This document shows positions 33,829-46,245 of a stretch of DNA of 64,000 nucleotides, one piece after another. A program made the position numbers and the translations under genes. The stretch spans positions 1,289,976 to 1,353,975 of the forward strand of contig JANPYM010000002.1 in NCBI GenBank assembly GCA_025890175.1, written 5' to 3'. The stretch is from Ciborinia camelliae. Lineage: Eukaryota > Ascomycota > Leotiomycetes > Helotiales > Sclerotiniaceae. Each line of letters starts with the position of its first letter. Position 1 is the stretch's first letter. The notes below the pieces were generated by a model that ran no database searches, had not been told where the DNA came from, and saw nothing but the letters and a program-made list of their open reading frames with translations.

Positions 33829-35532
33829 TTACAAGTCCTCAACAGAAAGTGGCATCGCCTTGTCAGAATCCGTCACCAAAACCTTCCATTTTATGCCCAC
33901 TTCATCACTAGCTCTGGGAACAATCCTAACCTCAATATCCTCATCTGGTGCAGCCGTTGTCTCCCACATCGCCGACTTGTTTGAGGTGAGATGAGCCCAT
34001 TTTCCGTCCACGGGAGTGATATCAAATCGTAGAATTAACAGAGCAATAAATGCCAAAATTTCGGTGCTTGCAAAATGTCGGCCAGGGCATAGGGTCGTTC
34101 CGCCACCAAAACCACGGAAAGAAATAGCGTTGTGACGTTTATTCTCTGGGAGGAAACGCAGGTGATTAAATTCCGAGACATTGGGTCCCCAAGCTGAAGT
34201 GCTGGTATGCTGAACGGGACCAGGGATCATCAACGTACTCCCCTTTTTAAGGAGATATTTACCATCAAGTAGGTGATCTTTCATGACCATTCTAGTTGAT
34301 GTTCCAATTGTGTGAACCCGAAGTACTTCTTGCAGTGTAGATAATAGTATCGGACAATCAATTTTCACTCGTGACATATCGAGAATGCGAACCTTGATAG
34401 TTTCTCCGCTATTGGTGGTGTGAGTCTCATCGAAGAGAACCTTGGAAAGCTCCTGTCGGCAATCTTCCAGAACGGCCGGGTCAGAGTACAAGTGGTACGC
34501 CATCCAGAAAGCCGTAGGTGAAGTGTTTGTAATTAGCCCAATGGTGTTTCCAACCTCAAATCTTGAGATGTCGTCAACAGGTACCTTATGCTCGGTGCTG
34601 TGGTCAAAACGAGCTTTGATGAGGGCGGATCCAGCATGATGACCACCATTTTCAAAGTATTTGTTAAACGCTCTCGTCATATATTCACGGGCCTGAAGAC
34701 TCTCTTTGGCTAGTATCGAAGGGAATAGTTGCATAATGAGAATCAAAACTCCAGGTTGGAATTTCCTAAAGAAAGTTAGCCGCTAGACTAGCTATATTTG
34801 CTCCCCACGTCCAATCTTACCAGAAACCGTCAGCAACAGCAGGATCTTTGAATGGATTCTGGGGTCCATAAACAGAGTCTGTAGTGGCAATTGCAATCTC
34901 ACGCTTAATAAAGTCGAAGAGTGGCACAGTCCGCTGTCCTTTAATTCCATCTATTGAAGCAGCGACCTTTTGAGCCATAACGCGATTCATCGCATCGAGG
35001 TCAGGTCCAGGTGCGAGCGGCTTGTGAATCGCCTTGTAGAAAGTCATGGAATAGCCCCAATCACCCTCCTCGCCATTGATGTTCGTATTGAGAATATCAT
35101 TTGTAATTTTGCTTGTCCCACAAACACTCATGGCTCCCTTGGCCTCCAGAGGAGGAAATGCCAAATCTTTGTATTGGCGCTGTACAGCAGGAATTAGTGA
35201 CGGGGAGTTTACAACATATAGTCTGACTCCTGGTAAACGGAGAGTGTAGATGGGTAAGTCATGTTTGTTCCTGTAGTTGCAGATCAGAGATGGGTTCCCG
35301 GAAACATCTTAGCCATGCGAATCTCAGACTGAATGTAAAAGACTCAAATTTACCTCAACTCAACATAGAACTTGGTTTTCTTCCTCGAGAGTTGGATTAT
35401 TGTACCGAGGAATGGAAGAGATGTAGATACTGGTCGAGGCTCACTCGTATCTTGTGTGTAATGGAGGAGCACGTGGAGAAAGCCATAGATGGCGATCATG
35501 CCAGTGGCGACAAGAGCAATAGTGCTAGGCAT
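33829..35532 (-). CDS. Cytochrome P450, CYP7/CYP8-like class
   Basis: Full-length ER-anchored monooxygenase. Exons (minus) are 35532-35354, 35270-34821 and 34765-33829, giving 521 aa. Residues 4-24 form the membrane anchor, followed by the proline-rich hinge. In the I-helix, NTSPTAFWMAYHL replaces the usual AGxDT, a pattern known from CYP7/CYP8-like enzymes, which lack the standard Thr. The K-helix ExxR is in TLQEVLRVHT. The haem loop FRGFGGGTTLCPGRHFA carries the Cys ligand. Substrate unknown; fungal members of this class act on terpenoids or sterol-like compounds in several cases. It is 3'-to-3' with the zinc-finger gene. No frame lesions are seen. Confidence 0.88.
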
Positions 35533-37261
35533 TCTTACTATCTCAAAGATATGAAGCAGTGACTATATGAAATGGTCGACTGAAATTAGGCTGTTAGAGA
35601 GTCGATCTTTCCTTGCTGCAATGTCTTACCACACAGAATATAGTTGATTAATAATAGGTATGTTATCGAATACGAATATTCACTAGGTAGGTAGGTAGGT
35701 ACCTAGGTAGAGATCCAACTGTTCCAATTGGATAAATCCGGTTGGCTATGTTGCAGGTAATGGCAAAAGTACCGGTACCTACCTTAGCTTTAGCACTTTT
35801 AATTTAATTACCGTTTAAGTTATCTGTTCAGCCCCTTTCCACAACGTAATTGTAGCGTGACATTAGCCTCCTGCGGGATATTACCCCACGTCTATACTTT
35901 GCGGTACTGTAAGCCGAATGGCTACAATAAACGGCGCGTTTCAATATATGCAGTAAGACGGAACATTTCTCCTCACGCCATCCGGTAGATATTACTCACT
36001 GCGCCATACACGGTCACATCTGAAAGCTTCAATTGGAAGAAAACGTCCGTTTGCATCAACCTATTAGAAGATTTTGATACCATAATCACCCTCCAAGGTA
36101 TGAGAAGGCAACTGATTGGACTTATGCGGTGAAAGCATATATGTGCGGACATGCATCGTCATTACACAAAAGCTTCTCGGTGAATTAACAGAGCCTCAAT
36201 AATTCAATAATTCAAACCTGGAGGCTGTAATATTTTTCTTCAAATGATGCGCTGCACTTCATTGCTTGACTGCTACAACAGTCTGACAAGCGAGAATACG
36301 AGTATAGGGAAATAATGGGCAGATTCTAGCTAAACAGCTGCTCCTCTCCAACTTTCAAACCAAATTTCCTATAATATTCAGAATATGTCTAATAAAATCC
36401 CTTGGTCTACCTAGCTCAAACTATTTTATAAGAATAATTCGAAAATTTCAAATCCTTGGAGGTCTTAAAATCTGGTTGATGTAGCACATTCCTTTTGAAG
36501 GATTTAATTTTTATTGGGCGCTTTTTCAGCCAGAGAAAATCCAGATCATACCCCATACGCGTCTACGCCGCTCAAATACCTCTAATGCATGACTATATGT
36601 GACTTTATAGGCTCGGTAAGGTTAATATCGGCATAGATAGCGCTCCTCGCGACGTTGCAAGTCGGTTTTTGAAATATGACTTGTGTGTCTAAGAAATTTA
36701 TTGCCACTCGCTTGTAGATTAATTATAGTCTGAACCTTTTACGAAATTCAGCCCCTAATTTAAAACACGACTACTTCACCCGGGGAAGCAAACCTTGTTC
36801 TAATCTGTGGATGAGGCTCAAGAGTTTGAACTTTGACAGCTGCTTCAGTGCGATATCGGTTCTCCTCCATGCCACCACTGTTACATACTTTTCTTTCTCT
36901 CATGTAATTGTTCTCCTTACATGGCTTGGTCTACACGGAGAGAGATATTTCTTGACAATATTGTGCCCTCCCCAGCCTGGAGTTGTTACAAGAATTGTTT
37001 TGCCATTTTCAACCAATGAAGTTTCCTAGCAAATTTGATCGTCTAGCCATAAACATGCTAATCTAGGACCTCTTTAACACATATGTAATGAATTTTATAT
37101 TGGTAGATTTTATTAGTCAAATTAGCCCGAAGCCTCGAGATCAACTGTGTAAATTTTGTGGATGAACCTTTTGTATACAATGATCTACTGAAACAGCTAC
37201 ATAGGCATCTCAATTCTGTCGTTCCAATCTCTGCGTATCCAGAATTTACAACGTTTTTATC
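35533..37261. other. Intergenic region upstream of the P450
   Basis: 1.7 kb, AT-rich, without a supportable gene. A GGTA tetranucleotide array (about 35683-35710) lies 150 nt upstream of the P450 start. The half next to 37262 is the 3' flank of the rhodopsin-domain gene. Confidence 0.45.
35683..35710. repeat. (GGTA)n microsatellite with TACCTAGGTA palindrome
   Basis: Four GGTA/TAGG units run into tacctaggtag. The motif recurs in many intergenic regions of this window. Confidence 0.75.
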
Positions 37262-38806
37262 CTAGGGCGACTGTCCACGTTCAACTTGGCTTTGAGACTT
37301 CAAAGCTGAAGGAGGAATACGGAGAAGCATTTCATCGATAGTATCCATTTCAGAAAATGGCTGCGCACGCCCTCTAGGCATTGGCTTCATCTCCATTTCG
37401 TGTGACATCGAATCATCAATTGAGCTAAACCCCTTAAATCTAGTCCTCACATAGGACGTAAGACGGGCAGAAGTCTGACTCCATACCTTTGCAGATGGAG
37501 CCATACATGGAATAATAACACCAACGGTATACTCAATGGTTCTTTTTGCAAGTCAGTAATTATCCAGCACCATGTTTCCCTATAAGATGTGGATACTCAC
37601 GAGACTGTAAATAAGGATAAACTCTGGTAGGTAGTATCATATCTCCAGGTGGATGGGTCTGAATGACTGAATACTCGGGTACGATAGTAAAGCATAAGGA
37701 TACTCATTATGCAAGCTCTAAAAGAACATGCAAGTCAGTGATCTAAAAGGTTTGGTTGGAGATTGAGTCACACACCCTCCCCCGGTGAGAAAGATGAAAA
37801 ATACACCAATCTTTCGTTTTCTTGGTAAATGGAGATGGGAAATTGCCGCCAAGGGGATGACTAGGAGGTAAACGTCGATGACAATATTAACGACTCCTGT
37901 GACTATGGTGCAAGTTAGAATATGACCGCAAGTAGGCGATGCTAATCCCGCCAAGTATGAGATCCGATCAGTTCCCCCCTTAGGTCCACAACGTGTCACA
38001 ATGATAGCGGCAGCAGCGATATACCACGCGGCAGATAAAATAAGCCCAGTCACTACCAATATTCGAACGTAGGCAAGTGGACGGAAAGCGTTGTAGATAA
38101 GACTGAAAAGGGAGAGTTTGATCAACCAAATCAAGAGACCGGTGCCTGCGGCAAGAACGAGTGATTGCTATCAAACTAATCAGACTCTGGAAAGCTAGTT
38201 AAAGGTTAAGGGGAGGCCATTGTACCTGCAATAAAGGCTTCGTAATGTCTCCGAATGTCACTTCCCAGGAATGGTATCCGTACGCTCTACCTTCGCAAAC
38301 CACTAAACGAAGTCAGTATATCTTTGCAAGAATATTATCAACCATAGGGCCCAACTTACGAGCAACTTGCAGAGATATCAAAGATATTGCTGAAACCTAA
38401 ATGCCAGTTAGCACGGAACCTTTAACATCTGAATAAGTGATAGGCCCACCAGGCTTGTTATGAATGCATCTTCAATCAATTAGCAAGATACACGATGCCA
38501 ATACATATTTAGACAAAAGCTCACAGTCATCCAGTGTCCACTTTCGGGAAAGGTAGCATTTGGAGTAGATTCTTATTGCCGCCATAATCAACATCAAAGA
38601 GATGCCTATAGCTGAAGAAATCACCACCTCCTTGCCATGCCATTGTGGGCGAGTGAAATTAGGAACAACACCCTACGAAGAGAAACATGTCAGTTAACGG
38701 TAGGAGACGAAACCGATCTTAAGCTAACACTGACCGGCGGAGGCTGGATGAGAGGGAGGCTTCCGAGTTGGTCGGACGCACTGGAGGAAATTTCTGGAGC
38801 GGGCAT
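37262..38806 (-). CDS. Fungal rhodopsin-domain (SAT4-like) seven-helix protein
   Basis: Predicted plasma-membrane protein of the fungal family related to SAT4 and PTH11-like receptors, with no CFEM domain. Exons (minus) are 38806-38735, 38672-38525, 38469-38450, 38396-38360, 38302-38226, 38167-37776, 37717-37601 and 37541-37262, giving 380 aa. Exon 3 is only 20 nt and exon 4 only 37 nt. They are needed to form the continuous helix DDYAFITSLVSAISLISLQVA and the conserved Trp/Asp-Asp motif WTLDDY across junctions. Later helices include LLIWLIKLSLFSLIYNAF and VVNIVIDVYLLVIPLAAI, followed by KRKIGVFFIFLTGGGACIMS, a family signature. A C-terminal cytosolic tail of about 80 residues is hydrophilic. 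Ligand and signalling partner are unknown. Confidence 0.82.
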
Positions 38807-39864
38807 TTTGAGAGCTCAAACAATGTTGTTTGTCATGGAAAAGAAAATGGAGTCTGAGTCAATTCTTGAAACATTTATCCAATGATGCGAGATTTAGTAA
38901 TCTATTAGTTTAGAGAATTCAAAAATCTGCAATGGAAGTAGCTTTCTGTTGAATCGTGGCCTGCATGATGGTGGTGACCAAAATTAGGTCCTTTTACGAA
39001 TTGCAACGATGTGATGATGCGAGGCAGCACAGCATGGTGGTTTCGATTGAATGGGGTGTAAGTTCATTTCCTGATTTGTCCCCTTTCCTACATCTTCACA
39101 TATCCATCTATTCATCCGTTCTTACTTTCGTACAACTTCTCCCGGTGTCAGCACACCGAGTACGAACTGAACAATCAACCTTTTAGGCACATCTCGAAAT
39201 CACAACGCAAAATTAGTGAGGATCAACGGCCTCAAAGGGTTTAACGCCAATCGATACCATAGAATAAAACTTACCCAAAGCAGGAAGGTAGAGCTTTCGA
39301 TATTGATATTTGTGGCTGATATGACAGCTGACATATGTTGATGTGCATGGCTAACGTTCATATGTGTTTGAATTGGGTGGGACATGTGTACGGCTGACAT
39401 ATATATGTCGATGTGCACAATTGACGTTTGTATATGCGGTTGAGAGATGGATGTAGTTGTTGTATAATACCGAGACTGGAGGCGGGGATGAAGGCGAGGC
39501 GGCAGGCGATCAGTTTTTTCATTTATTTAAAACAAAATGTATTTCTGTCGGTACGATCATGTGACTGTACATAGGGGACCGTACGAACTGACTAGTGTAC
39601 GCACTATTGCCTCGGCGTTCTCTGCCTCATAGTAGGTTTATCGAAATCAACGATTATTATATGTAGAATTAAGTACTTACAATTTCATCACACCAGGTTG
39701 ATACCAACAATTTCAGTGTTTCTTTTAAGAAGTTTGTTTTTAAAACTGTGCAACGTCTCTACAGCGGTTATAAATGTAGCTAGATCTTTTGTTTCCTCCG
39801 AACTACGCAAAAATTCAGCCCTATTTTATAACCGAACCGGCAAACACAAACTACTCGGCTCAAC
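38807..39864. other. Intergenic region with imperfect 66-bp repeats
   Basis: About 1.06 kb between the rhodopsin-domain gene and the P450 relic. It contains imperfect tandem repeats (39327-39437) and a 40-nt block at 39672-39711 resembling the 5' flank of the O-methyltransferase. ORFs here are short and unremarkable. Confidence 0.45.
39327..39437 (+). repeat. Imperfect tandem duplication, 66-bp period
   Basis: Blocks beginning gctgacatat at 39327 and 39393 share the order gctgacatat..tg.cgatgtgca...acgtt..tatg. The copies have diverged by substitutions and small indels. Confidence 0.6.
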
Positions 39865-41340
39865 ATGACTCTGAGGGACAGCATGAAAACCATTCTTCTT
39901 TATTTACTCTTGATTCCATACATATTAGTGGAACTTGTGAACCTAGTTCCGTTCATTTTCGGGTTGCGTTTTCCTCTGTCTCAAATACCCGGACCTAGAC
40001 TAGCATCATGGACGCGATTTTGGTGGTCTCCGAGCGAGGCCCGAAGAATCATCAACAGTTGCGCAGCATTTTGAGCGCGAGTGTAAGTACTCCTGCATAT
40101 ATTCATCCAAATAAATTCTAACTATTACAGCTTTCAGGAAAAGATGTCGACCTTGAAGTCACAATCAAGGAGCACGTCCGCAGATGAATCGGCCTACTTG
40201 ACAACAAATATACGTCAACAAATGGCCGGGATGTTACGATGGACGTGTCCCAAAGCCTGCCATTTTTGACTTTGGATATTATTACGGATTTGTGCCTCGA
40301 AGAATGCTTTCACTGCCTGAGAGAGAGACAGAACCATACGGCTTCCTAGATGCATTGCAAACTGGTGTCATTACTCAACAATATATTTCAGTTATGCTGG
40401 AAGTCAAGGATTTGCTCTTTTTCATTGGGAGATTTGATTTAATTCGATCTCGAATTTTCCCCAACAAAAATGATGACGCGGGAATTGGGCGAGTCATGGA
40501 GGTACTGTTTTTATACTGAATCTCACCGGAGGTAAACTGCCGACGTAAATCAGACCATTCACAAAGCTGTGGAACGAAGACTAAACGAAACAGGGGAGAA
40601 GAAAAATCTTAAGCAAGATATGTTCGATTCTTTCCTTCCCAAGGGTCTCACACTCCGTCAAGCAAGCAGTAAACTTGTCGTGGTCCTGTATGTCACTAAC
40701 CCCCGGAATATCTCATCACTTACATGCCGGCTAACATTGACTTAGAACCAGCGGCGTCGTATCAACATCTTATGCAGCACAATGCATCATCAGTTGCATA
40801 GTTGCTAATCCTCAAGAATGTAGCATACTACATAATGAGATCGACAATACTGTGGCACCAGAAAATGTTGGACAGGATAGCAGTATTCAGGACTCCACTC
40901 TTAACCAGATGCCCTTTCTGCAGGCATGTATTTCCGAAGGCCTTCGCATCTATCCGTTAATTTCCCTACTTCGGGAACACATGGTGCCTTCACCAGGCGT
41001 CACTCTACACGGATATCGCATACCAGGTGGCATGTTTATAGGCCTCAACACCCTCGCCACCCAATTGCAGCCGGTTTATGGAGATCACCCAGAGGAATTC
41101 CATCCAGAGCGATGGCTTATTGATGACGAAGCACAGTTGAAGCAAATGCACCGTCATCTAGAGCTTGTTTTTGGGTATGGGGCTTCAAAATGCTTGGGTG
41201 TCAATAGGGCGAAGATGGAGCTCAACAGATATATCTTTGAGGTATGTCGTATCAAGATCAAGAGGCCTAGCAGCTGTCGATTTATTAACATCATGAAATA
41301 TTTTTCGTATTTAAAAAATCACGTTCACCAACCTAGAATC
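39865..41340 (+). pseudogene. Cytochrome P450 pseudogene with multiple lesions
   Basis: P450 similarity runs the full length but in shifting frames. Exon 1 gives a membrane anchor and PGPRLASWTRFWW; a one-base shift at about 40020-40026 then moves the match (NHQQLRS) to the next frame. After the 40085-40140 intron, KDVDLEVTIKEHVRR-like sequence stops at TGA 40185-40187 and continues in the same frame as TMDVSQSLPFLTLDIITDL. Another shift at 40290-40330 leads to FLDALQTGVITQQY. Later exons show the K-helix SEGLRIYP and the haem loop FGYGASKCLG with Cys kept. In the I-helix the AGxDT motif is degraded to SGVVST. The last exon after ATCTTTGAG (41241) is hardly recognisable. At least three frame lesions plus a damaged oxygen-activation site mean it is dead. 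Confidence 0.85.
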
Positions 41341-41382
41341 TTCTTGAAAAGGTTGCAGCGACTTGCTCCTCTCGGATTCTAA

Positions 41383-42488
41383 AGTTAAAATTGAACGCCG
41401 AGAGGTGCCTGCCAAAACAACGGCACTCGCACACCCTAGACAACTGAACGAGAGAAGAAAATTGAATTCGAGTGCAAAAATGTGGGAAATGCTTGGAATA
41501 CGAGAATTTGGGAGGGTGAGAGAAATTTGCACCGAGTAGAAAATGAAGTATGAGACGAGGATTAGAATTGAAATTTCAGGCTGGTTCTTGTAATTGCATT
41601 GAACATTCTTAAGTTAAATAGAATAAAACAATGAGACTTTCTAGAATATGATACCTAATTATTGGTGGTCTCCATTATCGGAATGGACTTGAATGTTGAA
41701 GCCATCTGGATCAACTACTCAAGTTATATTATGGCGCAGTAACATTTGGGTTGCAACACTCGGTTGTACAGAGTAGAGAAGGATAGTCTGAGTTACACAA
41801 GTATATACCGGTAAAGAAGATCAAAAAAATACATTTCATCTACAGGAATGAGGCTTAAAGATACATTTTAATGTTATTCTTTAGTATTCATGTCATATAA
41901 GGTAATATAATCTAATAGTTTTTTATTGCGGTGTTGAGTTTTCAACCGACACAACATATCATATCATGTTACATTGGTGAATATGACTGTGCCGCTTACT
42001 AGCTACCTAGAGAACTAGCTAGGTATATGGCCAAGTAAAAAGAAATGTGTCTGTCTAGCCTATCTAGGCATCCTCCTGTAGCTGGAGAGCTTGGAGATGT
42101 CTATGACCGACTAGAAAGAAATATGGGTGAAGATATAATTGGTAGAGAGTTAATATAAAGCCCCCACCCTAGCATTATATTATTATATTATTATATGTTG
42201 TGTAATATTAGTAAGATTTTATTTTAATAGCTTGTACAGCTCAATGAGACCATGAGAACGAGCTTGCGAATTTCATGTCTCCTATTTGAGAAATTAGAAA
42301 TATGAAAATTTTACACCAAAAGGCCTGTGAATAGAGATTCCCGAGATCAACTTTTTATAGCACTCTATACTCAGCCCAAAAAGACAAAAAGTTCATATTG
42401 ATTTGAGATCATCGTCAAGAATCTTTCTTCCCCCTTATAGAATCGAATAAGGTATTTTGGAACACATCGAGAGGTTACCAACGAAAAC
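41383..42488. other. AT-rich intergenic region
   Basis: About 1.1 kb of AT-rich DNA with a TTA/TAT-rich run at 42174-42196 and TACCTA motifs near 42004. The proximal part is the likely promoter of the MFS gene. No other feature is seen. Confidence 0.45.
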
Positions 42489-44168
42489 ATGGAACCTTTT
42501 CCAGAGGCTTCAGAGCTGCAGGTTCAGGTCAACCCCGAAGAAGGAGTATCCAGCACCTCCAAATCCCGGCGGTTCTATCTCATACTCTTTTCTCTCTCTT
42601 TCATCTGTTTCGTTGCTGCCCTCGACGGTTCGATAATCGCTATAGCCCTCCCAAAAATCACGAATGAGCTTTCAGCCGGCGATAGCTATGTATGGATCGC
42701 TAATTCTTTCCTCGTTGCTCAGACTGTTGTTCAGCCACTCTGTGCTCAGCTTTGTAACATATTTGGGCGCCGCATACCGATGTTCATCTCGATTTCTCTC
42801 TTCATGCTTGGGAGTGGGATCGCAGGAGGTTCGAACAGCTCCACGATGCTCATAGTTGGTCGCACGGTTCAAGGCTTAGGGTCTGGATGTATCATGATGC
42901 TTGTTGAGCTTATTATATGCGATATCGTCCCGCTGAGAGAAAGAGGAAAATATCTTGGCATTGTCATGTCTTCAACCGCTGTCGCAGCTATTTTGGGGCC
43001 GGTCGTGGGAGGAGCTCTCGCTACAGTAAACTGGAGGTGGATTTTCTATTTGAATCTCCCAATTGCAGGATTCACCATGGCTATTATGATCATATTTCTT
43101 CGCCTTCATCACGATAAAGAGCCTACGTGGACGCGAGCACTCCTACGAGTCGACTGGGTGGGAAATCTCATTTTCATCACCTCCCTATGCTCTTTGCTGA
43201 TTGGCCTTACATTTGGTGGATCCGTGTTCCCGTGGTCTTCCTGGCGAGTGATCATTCCAATTATTCTTGGAGCACTAGGATGGATAGGTTTTCACCTGTA
43301 TGAATGGAGACCACCAAATTTCTGCAAAGAAGTCTCTATACCCCCTCGTATCTTCGCGAATCGAACTTCAGCCGCAGGCTTCTACATCGACTTCATATCC
43401 TCAACACTGCTTCAGTGGGTGGCCTTCTTTTGGCCTGTCTACTTTCAAGCCCTCCAAGGAACATCCCCTCTACGAGCTGGCATAGACTTCATTCCTTTTG
43501 AGGCCTTTCTCATTGTGACAGCTGGCATGGCTGGCGGAATTCTCTCGAAGTTCGGACACTATCGGCCATTGCATCTCCTTGGATTTTGTCTCAGTATTAT
43601 TGGACCAGGATTGAATATCATGCTATCGAGCACTACCCCCAAGGTTTCTTGGGCCATTTTCCAAATGGTCGACGCTATTGGCCGGGGATTGCTACTTCCT
43701 ACCGTTCTACCAGCGATAATGGCTTCCTTGCCAGACTCAGACGTAGCCACGGCGACGGGAATGTACTCATTTTTGCGTAGCTTTGGCTTCATTTGGGGTA
43801 TCACGATTCCTGGGATCATTTTCAATGCACAATTCGATCGCTACTCCAAATTCATTAGCGACCCCGCGGTCCGTCGAGAAATGTCAGGCGGACTTGCATA
43901 CCAGTCTGTCAGTGGCACCTATATCCGTTCCCTGGAGCCCATTGTTCAACAAGAAGTGCTATCCGTTTATCGGGAAGCGCTCAAGGCGGTTTGGATTGGC
44001 GCGGTTGCATTTGGATGTACAGGGCTTGTTGCAATCGGGGTAGAAAAGCATATCCCACTCCGAACGGTCTTAGATACACAATTCGGGATGGAATCTGGGA
44101 AACTTGCAAAGGACCGAGAAAAACAGATACCTGTACCAGAAGATGTTGAAGAAAGTAGAGAGATCTAG
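42489..44168 (+). CDS. MFS drug:H+ antiporter, DHA2 (14-TM) family
   Basis: Proton-coupled multidrug or metabolite exporter of the plasma membrane. A single exon gives 559 aa, the usual length. About 14 hydrophobic segments start near residue 30 (FYLILFSLSFICFVAALDGSI). The DHA2 hallmarks are the LDGSIIAIALPKI start of helix 1, GRRIPM (motif A remnant), RTVQGLGSG and the antiporter motif C region AAILGPVVGGAL followed by WRWIFYLNLP. A soluble N-terminus of 28 residues and a charged C-tail of about 35 residues flank it. It lies 3' of the P450 relic, compatible with a former detoxification or metabolite cluster, but it is intact itself. Substrate cannot be told from sequence. Confidence 0.92.
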   Translation: MEPFPEASELQVQVNPEEGVSSTSKSRRFYLILFSLSFICFVAALDGSIIAIALPKITNELSAGDSYVWIANSFLVAQTVVQPLCAQLCNIFGRRIPMFISISLFMLGSGIAGGSNSSTMLIVGRTVQGLGSGCIMMLVELIICDIVPLRERGKYLGIVMSSTAVAAILGPVVGGALATVNWRWIFYLNLPIAGFTMAIMIIFLRLHHDKEPTWTRALLRVDWVGNLIFITSLCSLLIGLTFGGSVFPWSSWRVIIPIILGALGWIGFHLYEWRPPNFCKEVSIPPRIFANRTSAAGFYIDFISSTLLQWVAFFWPVYFQALQGTSPLRAGIDFIPFEAFLIVTAGMAGGILSKFGHYRPLHLLGFCLSIIGPGLNIMLSSTTPKVSWAIFQMVDAIGRGLLLPTVLPAIMASLPDSDVATATGMYSFLRSFGFIWGITIPGIIFNAQFDRYSKFISDPAVRREMSGGLAYQSVSGTYIRSLEPIVQQEVLSVYREALKAVWIGAVAFGCTGLVAIGVEKHIPLRTVLDTQFGMESGKLAKDREKQIPVPEDVEESREI

Positions 44169-44684
44169 GGGAGCGCAAGGAGCTACCTAGAGAACGCGGT
44201 ATCTGGTTAACCTTACATCAACCTCACAGGTTAAGGAAATGAAGAATTCGATGTCTTCTAAAATTCATTACTGTATTATAAAACTAAACTCAAACACGTA
44301 CCCACGGTTGAATACCTCTGTAGAAGCTTTTTCAATTATACCAAACAGAATTAGATGTTGATATATTTCAAGAATTGATAGAACCGTTTATTACCCCCTG
44401 AGATTTGACATTGAGGCATTACGTAATCACAATCCGAGGCCACGTTATCGCAAAGCGCTAGTCGTTATCTCACAGCAGCCACGATCGTACCAAGGTACGG
44501 TAGTGATGAAGTGATTAATGAGGAACCAGCGATTATCAACAACGAACCATTATTTACATTCACCCCAAACATAACAGTGCTTCATATTTCTTATCTTCAA
44601 GTGAATGCTATAGGAAAATATTAGCTACATCCAATCTTCCTGACCTAGAAGCGTTCAATTCCCGTCTCCAAACAAGCCTCAATC
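44169..44684. other. Intergenic region
   Basis: 516 nt between the MFS stop and the E2 start; it includes the E2 promoter. No ORF or repeat to report. Confidence 0.4.
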
Positions 44685-45624
44685 ATGGCTCCCGGCTTCA
44701 ATACCAAATCCCCCACAATGAAGCGTATCAGTAAGTTATCCAACGTCCCACGACCTTTCCTGATATGTGCTAACCAAGATTCTAGTGAAAGAAGCCGCGG
44801 AACTCTCACAGCATCCATCTCCAGACTACACAGCTTCTCCGGCATCAGATACCGATTTATTTGACTGGCACTTTACACTACGTGGGCCTCCATCCTCATC
44901 TTTCGCTGATGGCATTTATCACGGGCGCATAGTTTTACCTCCTCAATACCCCCTGAGACCTCCTTCATTTCGATTTCTTACGCCCAGTGGAAGGTTTGAG
45001 GTGAATCGTGAGATCTGCTTAAGTATAAGTGGACACCATGAGGAAACATGGCAGCCTGCGTGGGGAATACGAACCGCATTAGTAGCCCTCAGGTCATTTA
45101 TGGAGACGAGTCCTTCGGGACAATTAGGAGGGGTTGATGCGAGCGATAGCGTTAGGAAGAGAATAGCGGGAGAAAGTAGAGGGTGGAGGTGTGGGGTGTG
45201 TGGTGGAAGAAGCTGTGAGGAGATTTTGGGAGAAGCAGAACAACTCGCGAAAGAACTCGAAGCTGAAGGAACCAGTTCCAAGAGAGAAGAAGAGATTGTA
45301 CCACCTGAAATACAAATAAGTCTCAAGAAAGAGACCAAAGAAGAAATGGAGTCAAGCCAGAAAGTAGATGAAGGGAACAGTAAGTCCGCTGAGGATACAA
45401 GGTCGGCACAAGCGGAGAGCGACTATCCACCTGCGAGACCAGCACAAACTGTGCCCCAGCCTACGCCTACGGCTGCGAACCCAGCCCCTCAACAGCCCCA
45501 ACCTCAAAGGCAAATGGCCCATGTTCGGTCAAATGATGGTGTACCTGTATGGGTCGATCGAGCTATCGCGGGGATAGTTCTATGCTTAGTGGTTATGGTT
45601 TTGAAGATACTACTTGGAAAATAA
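44685..45624 (+). CDS. UBC6: Tail-anchored ubiquitin-conjugating enzyme E2 (UBE2J/Ubc6 type)
   Basis: ER-membrane E2 acting in ER-associated degradation. Exons are 44685-44730 and 44786-45624, giving 294 aa. The UBC fold occupies residues about 10-165, with YPLRPPSFRFLTPSGRFEVN and the catalytic Cys in EICLSISGHHEETWQP. The latter replaces the standard HPN..CL tripeptide and is typical of the UBE2J/Ubc6 class, as is WGIRTALVALRSFM. A linker of about 100 residues, rich in Glu and Pro/Gln, leads to a single C-terminal transmembrane helix (AIAGIVLCLVVMVLKILLG, about 273-292) with only one residue after it: a classic tail anchor. Similarity is closer to animal UBE2J1 than to yeast Ubc6; the symbol reflects function. 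Confidence 0.88.
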
Positions 45625-46245
45625 ACATGGTATACAATTACAGGTGTTATGGTGTAGGCTGCCTTTGGAAAATGTATTAGTAGGTTAGTCGCAGGATGGA
45701 TGGTAAGGTGTTATCGGGCTGAGCGTCTAGGGCATGGTTGGCTCTTTTTAATTGATACCAATATACAGAAAATGGAATACACTTTTCATGTGGTCTTGAC
45801 ATCTTTTAGATTGAAAGAAGAACACTAGTGTGTTGATTTCGGACAGTTCAATACATGACTGTTGTCAGCACGTAATCCAGATGACCACCATATTTCTGAT
45901 TCTTGGTATAGGTCAAGCACTCATGCTCCAAATAATTTTTACTGGCCATTATTTCCTATAACCCTCCTACACCTTGACCAAATCAACAGAATCACTCAAT
46001 ATCTTTCTAGCTTCGTAGGAAGGCTTTGTGTCGCAGACTGAAGGCACAAAGCCAAGTGCAACTACCATGCATCAAAGAGGACAAGCCTGTTTTCGGAATG
46101 CGTCAAAACGTGTTTGCGGCCGCATTCTACCACAAAGACTTCTTTGACACAACTTTCATTGTTGCTTCGTATAATTGAAGTTTTGAAGCTTCAAAATGAC
46201 AAGAACTTTGGAATTGGAATTAGATTACTCTGAAAAGCTAGAGAC
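45625..46245. other. Intergenic region
   Basis: 621 nt before the tandem-repeat gene. A NotI site (gcggccgc) and a caaagcc repeat lie near 46020-46125. No gene is supported. Confidence 0.4.

Noticed and set aside
906..44168. A single active secondary-metabolite cluster
   Set aside because: OMT, SDR, P450s and MFS are separated by many housekeeping genes, there is no backbone synthase, and several tailoring genes are broken.
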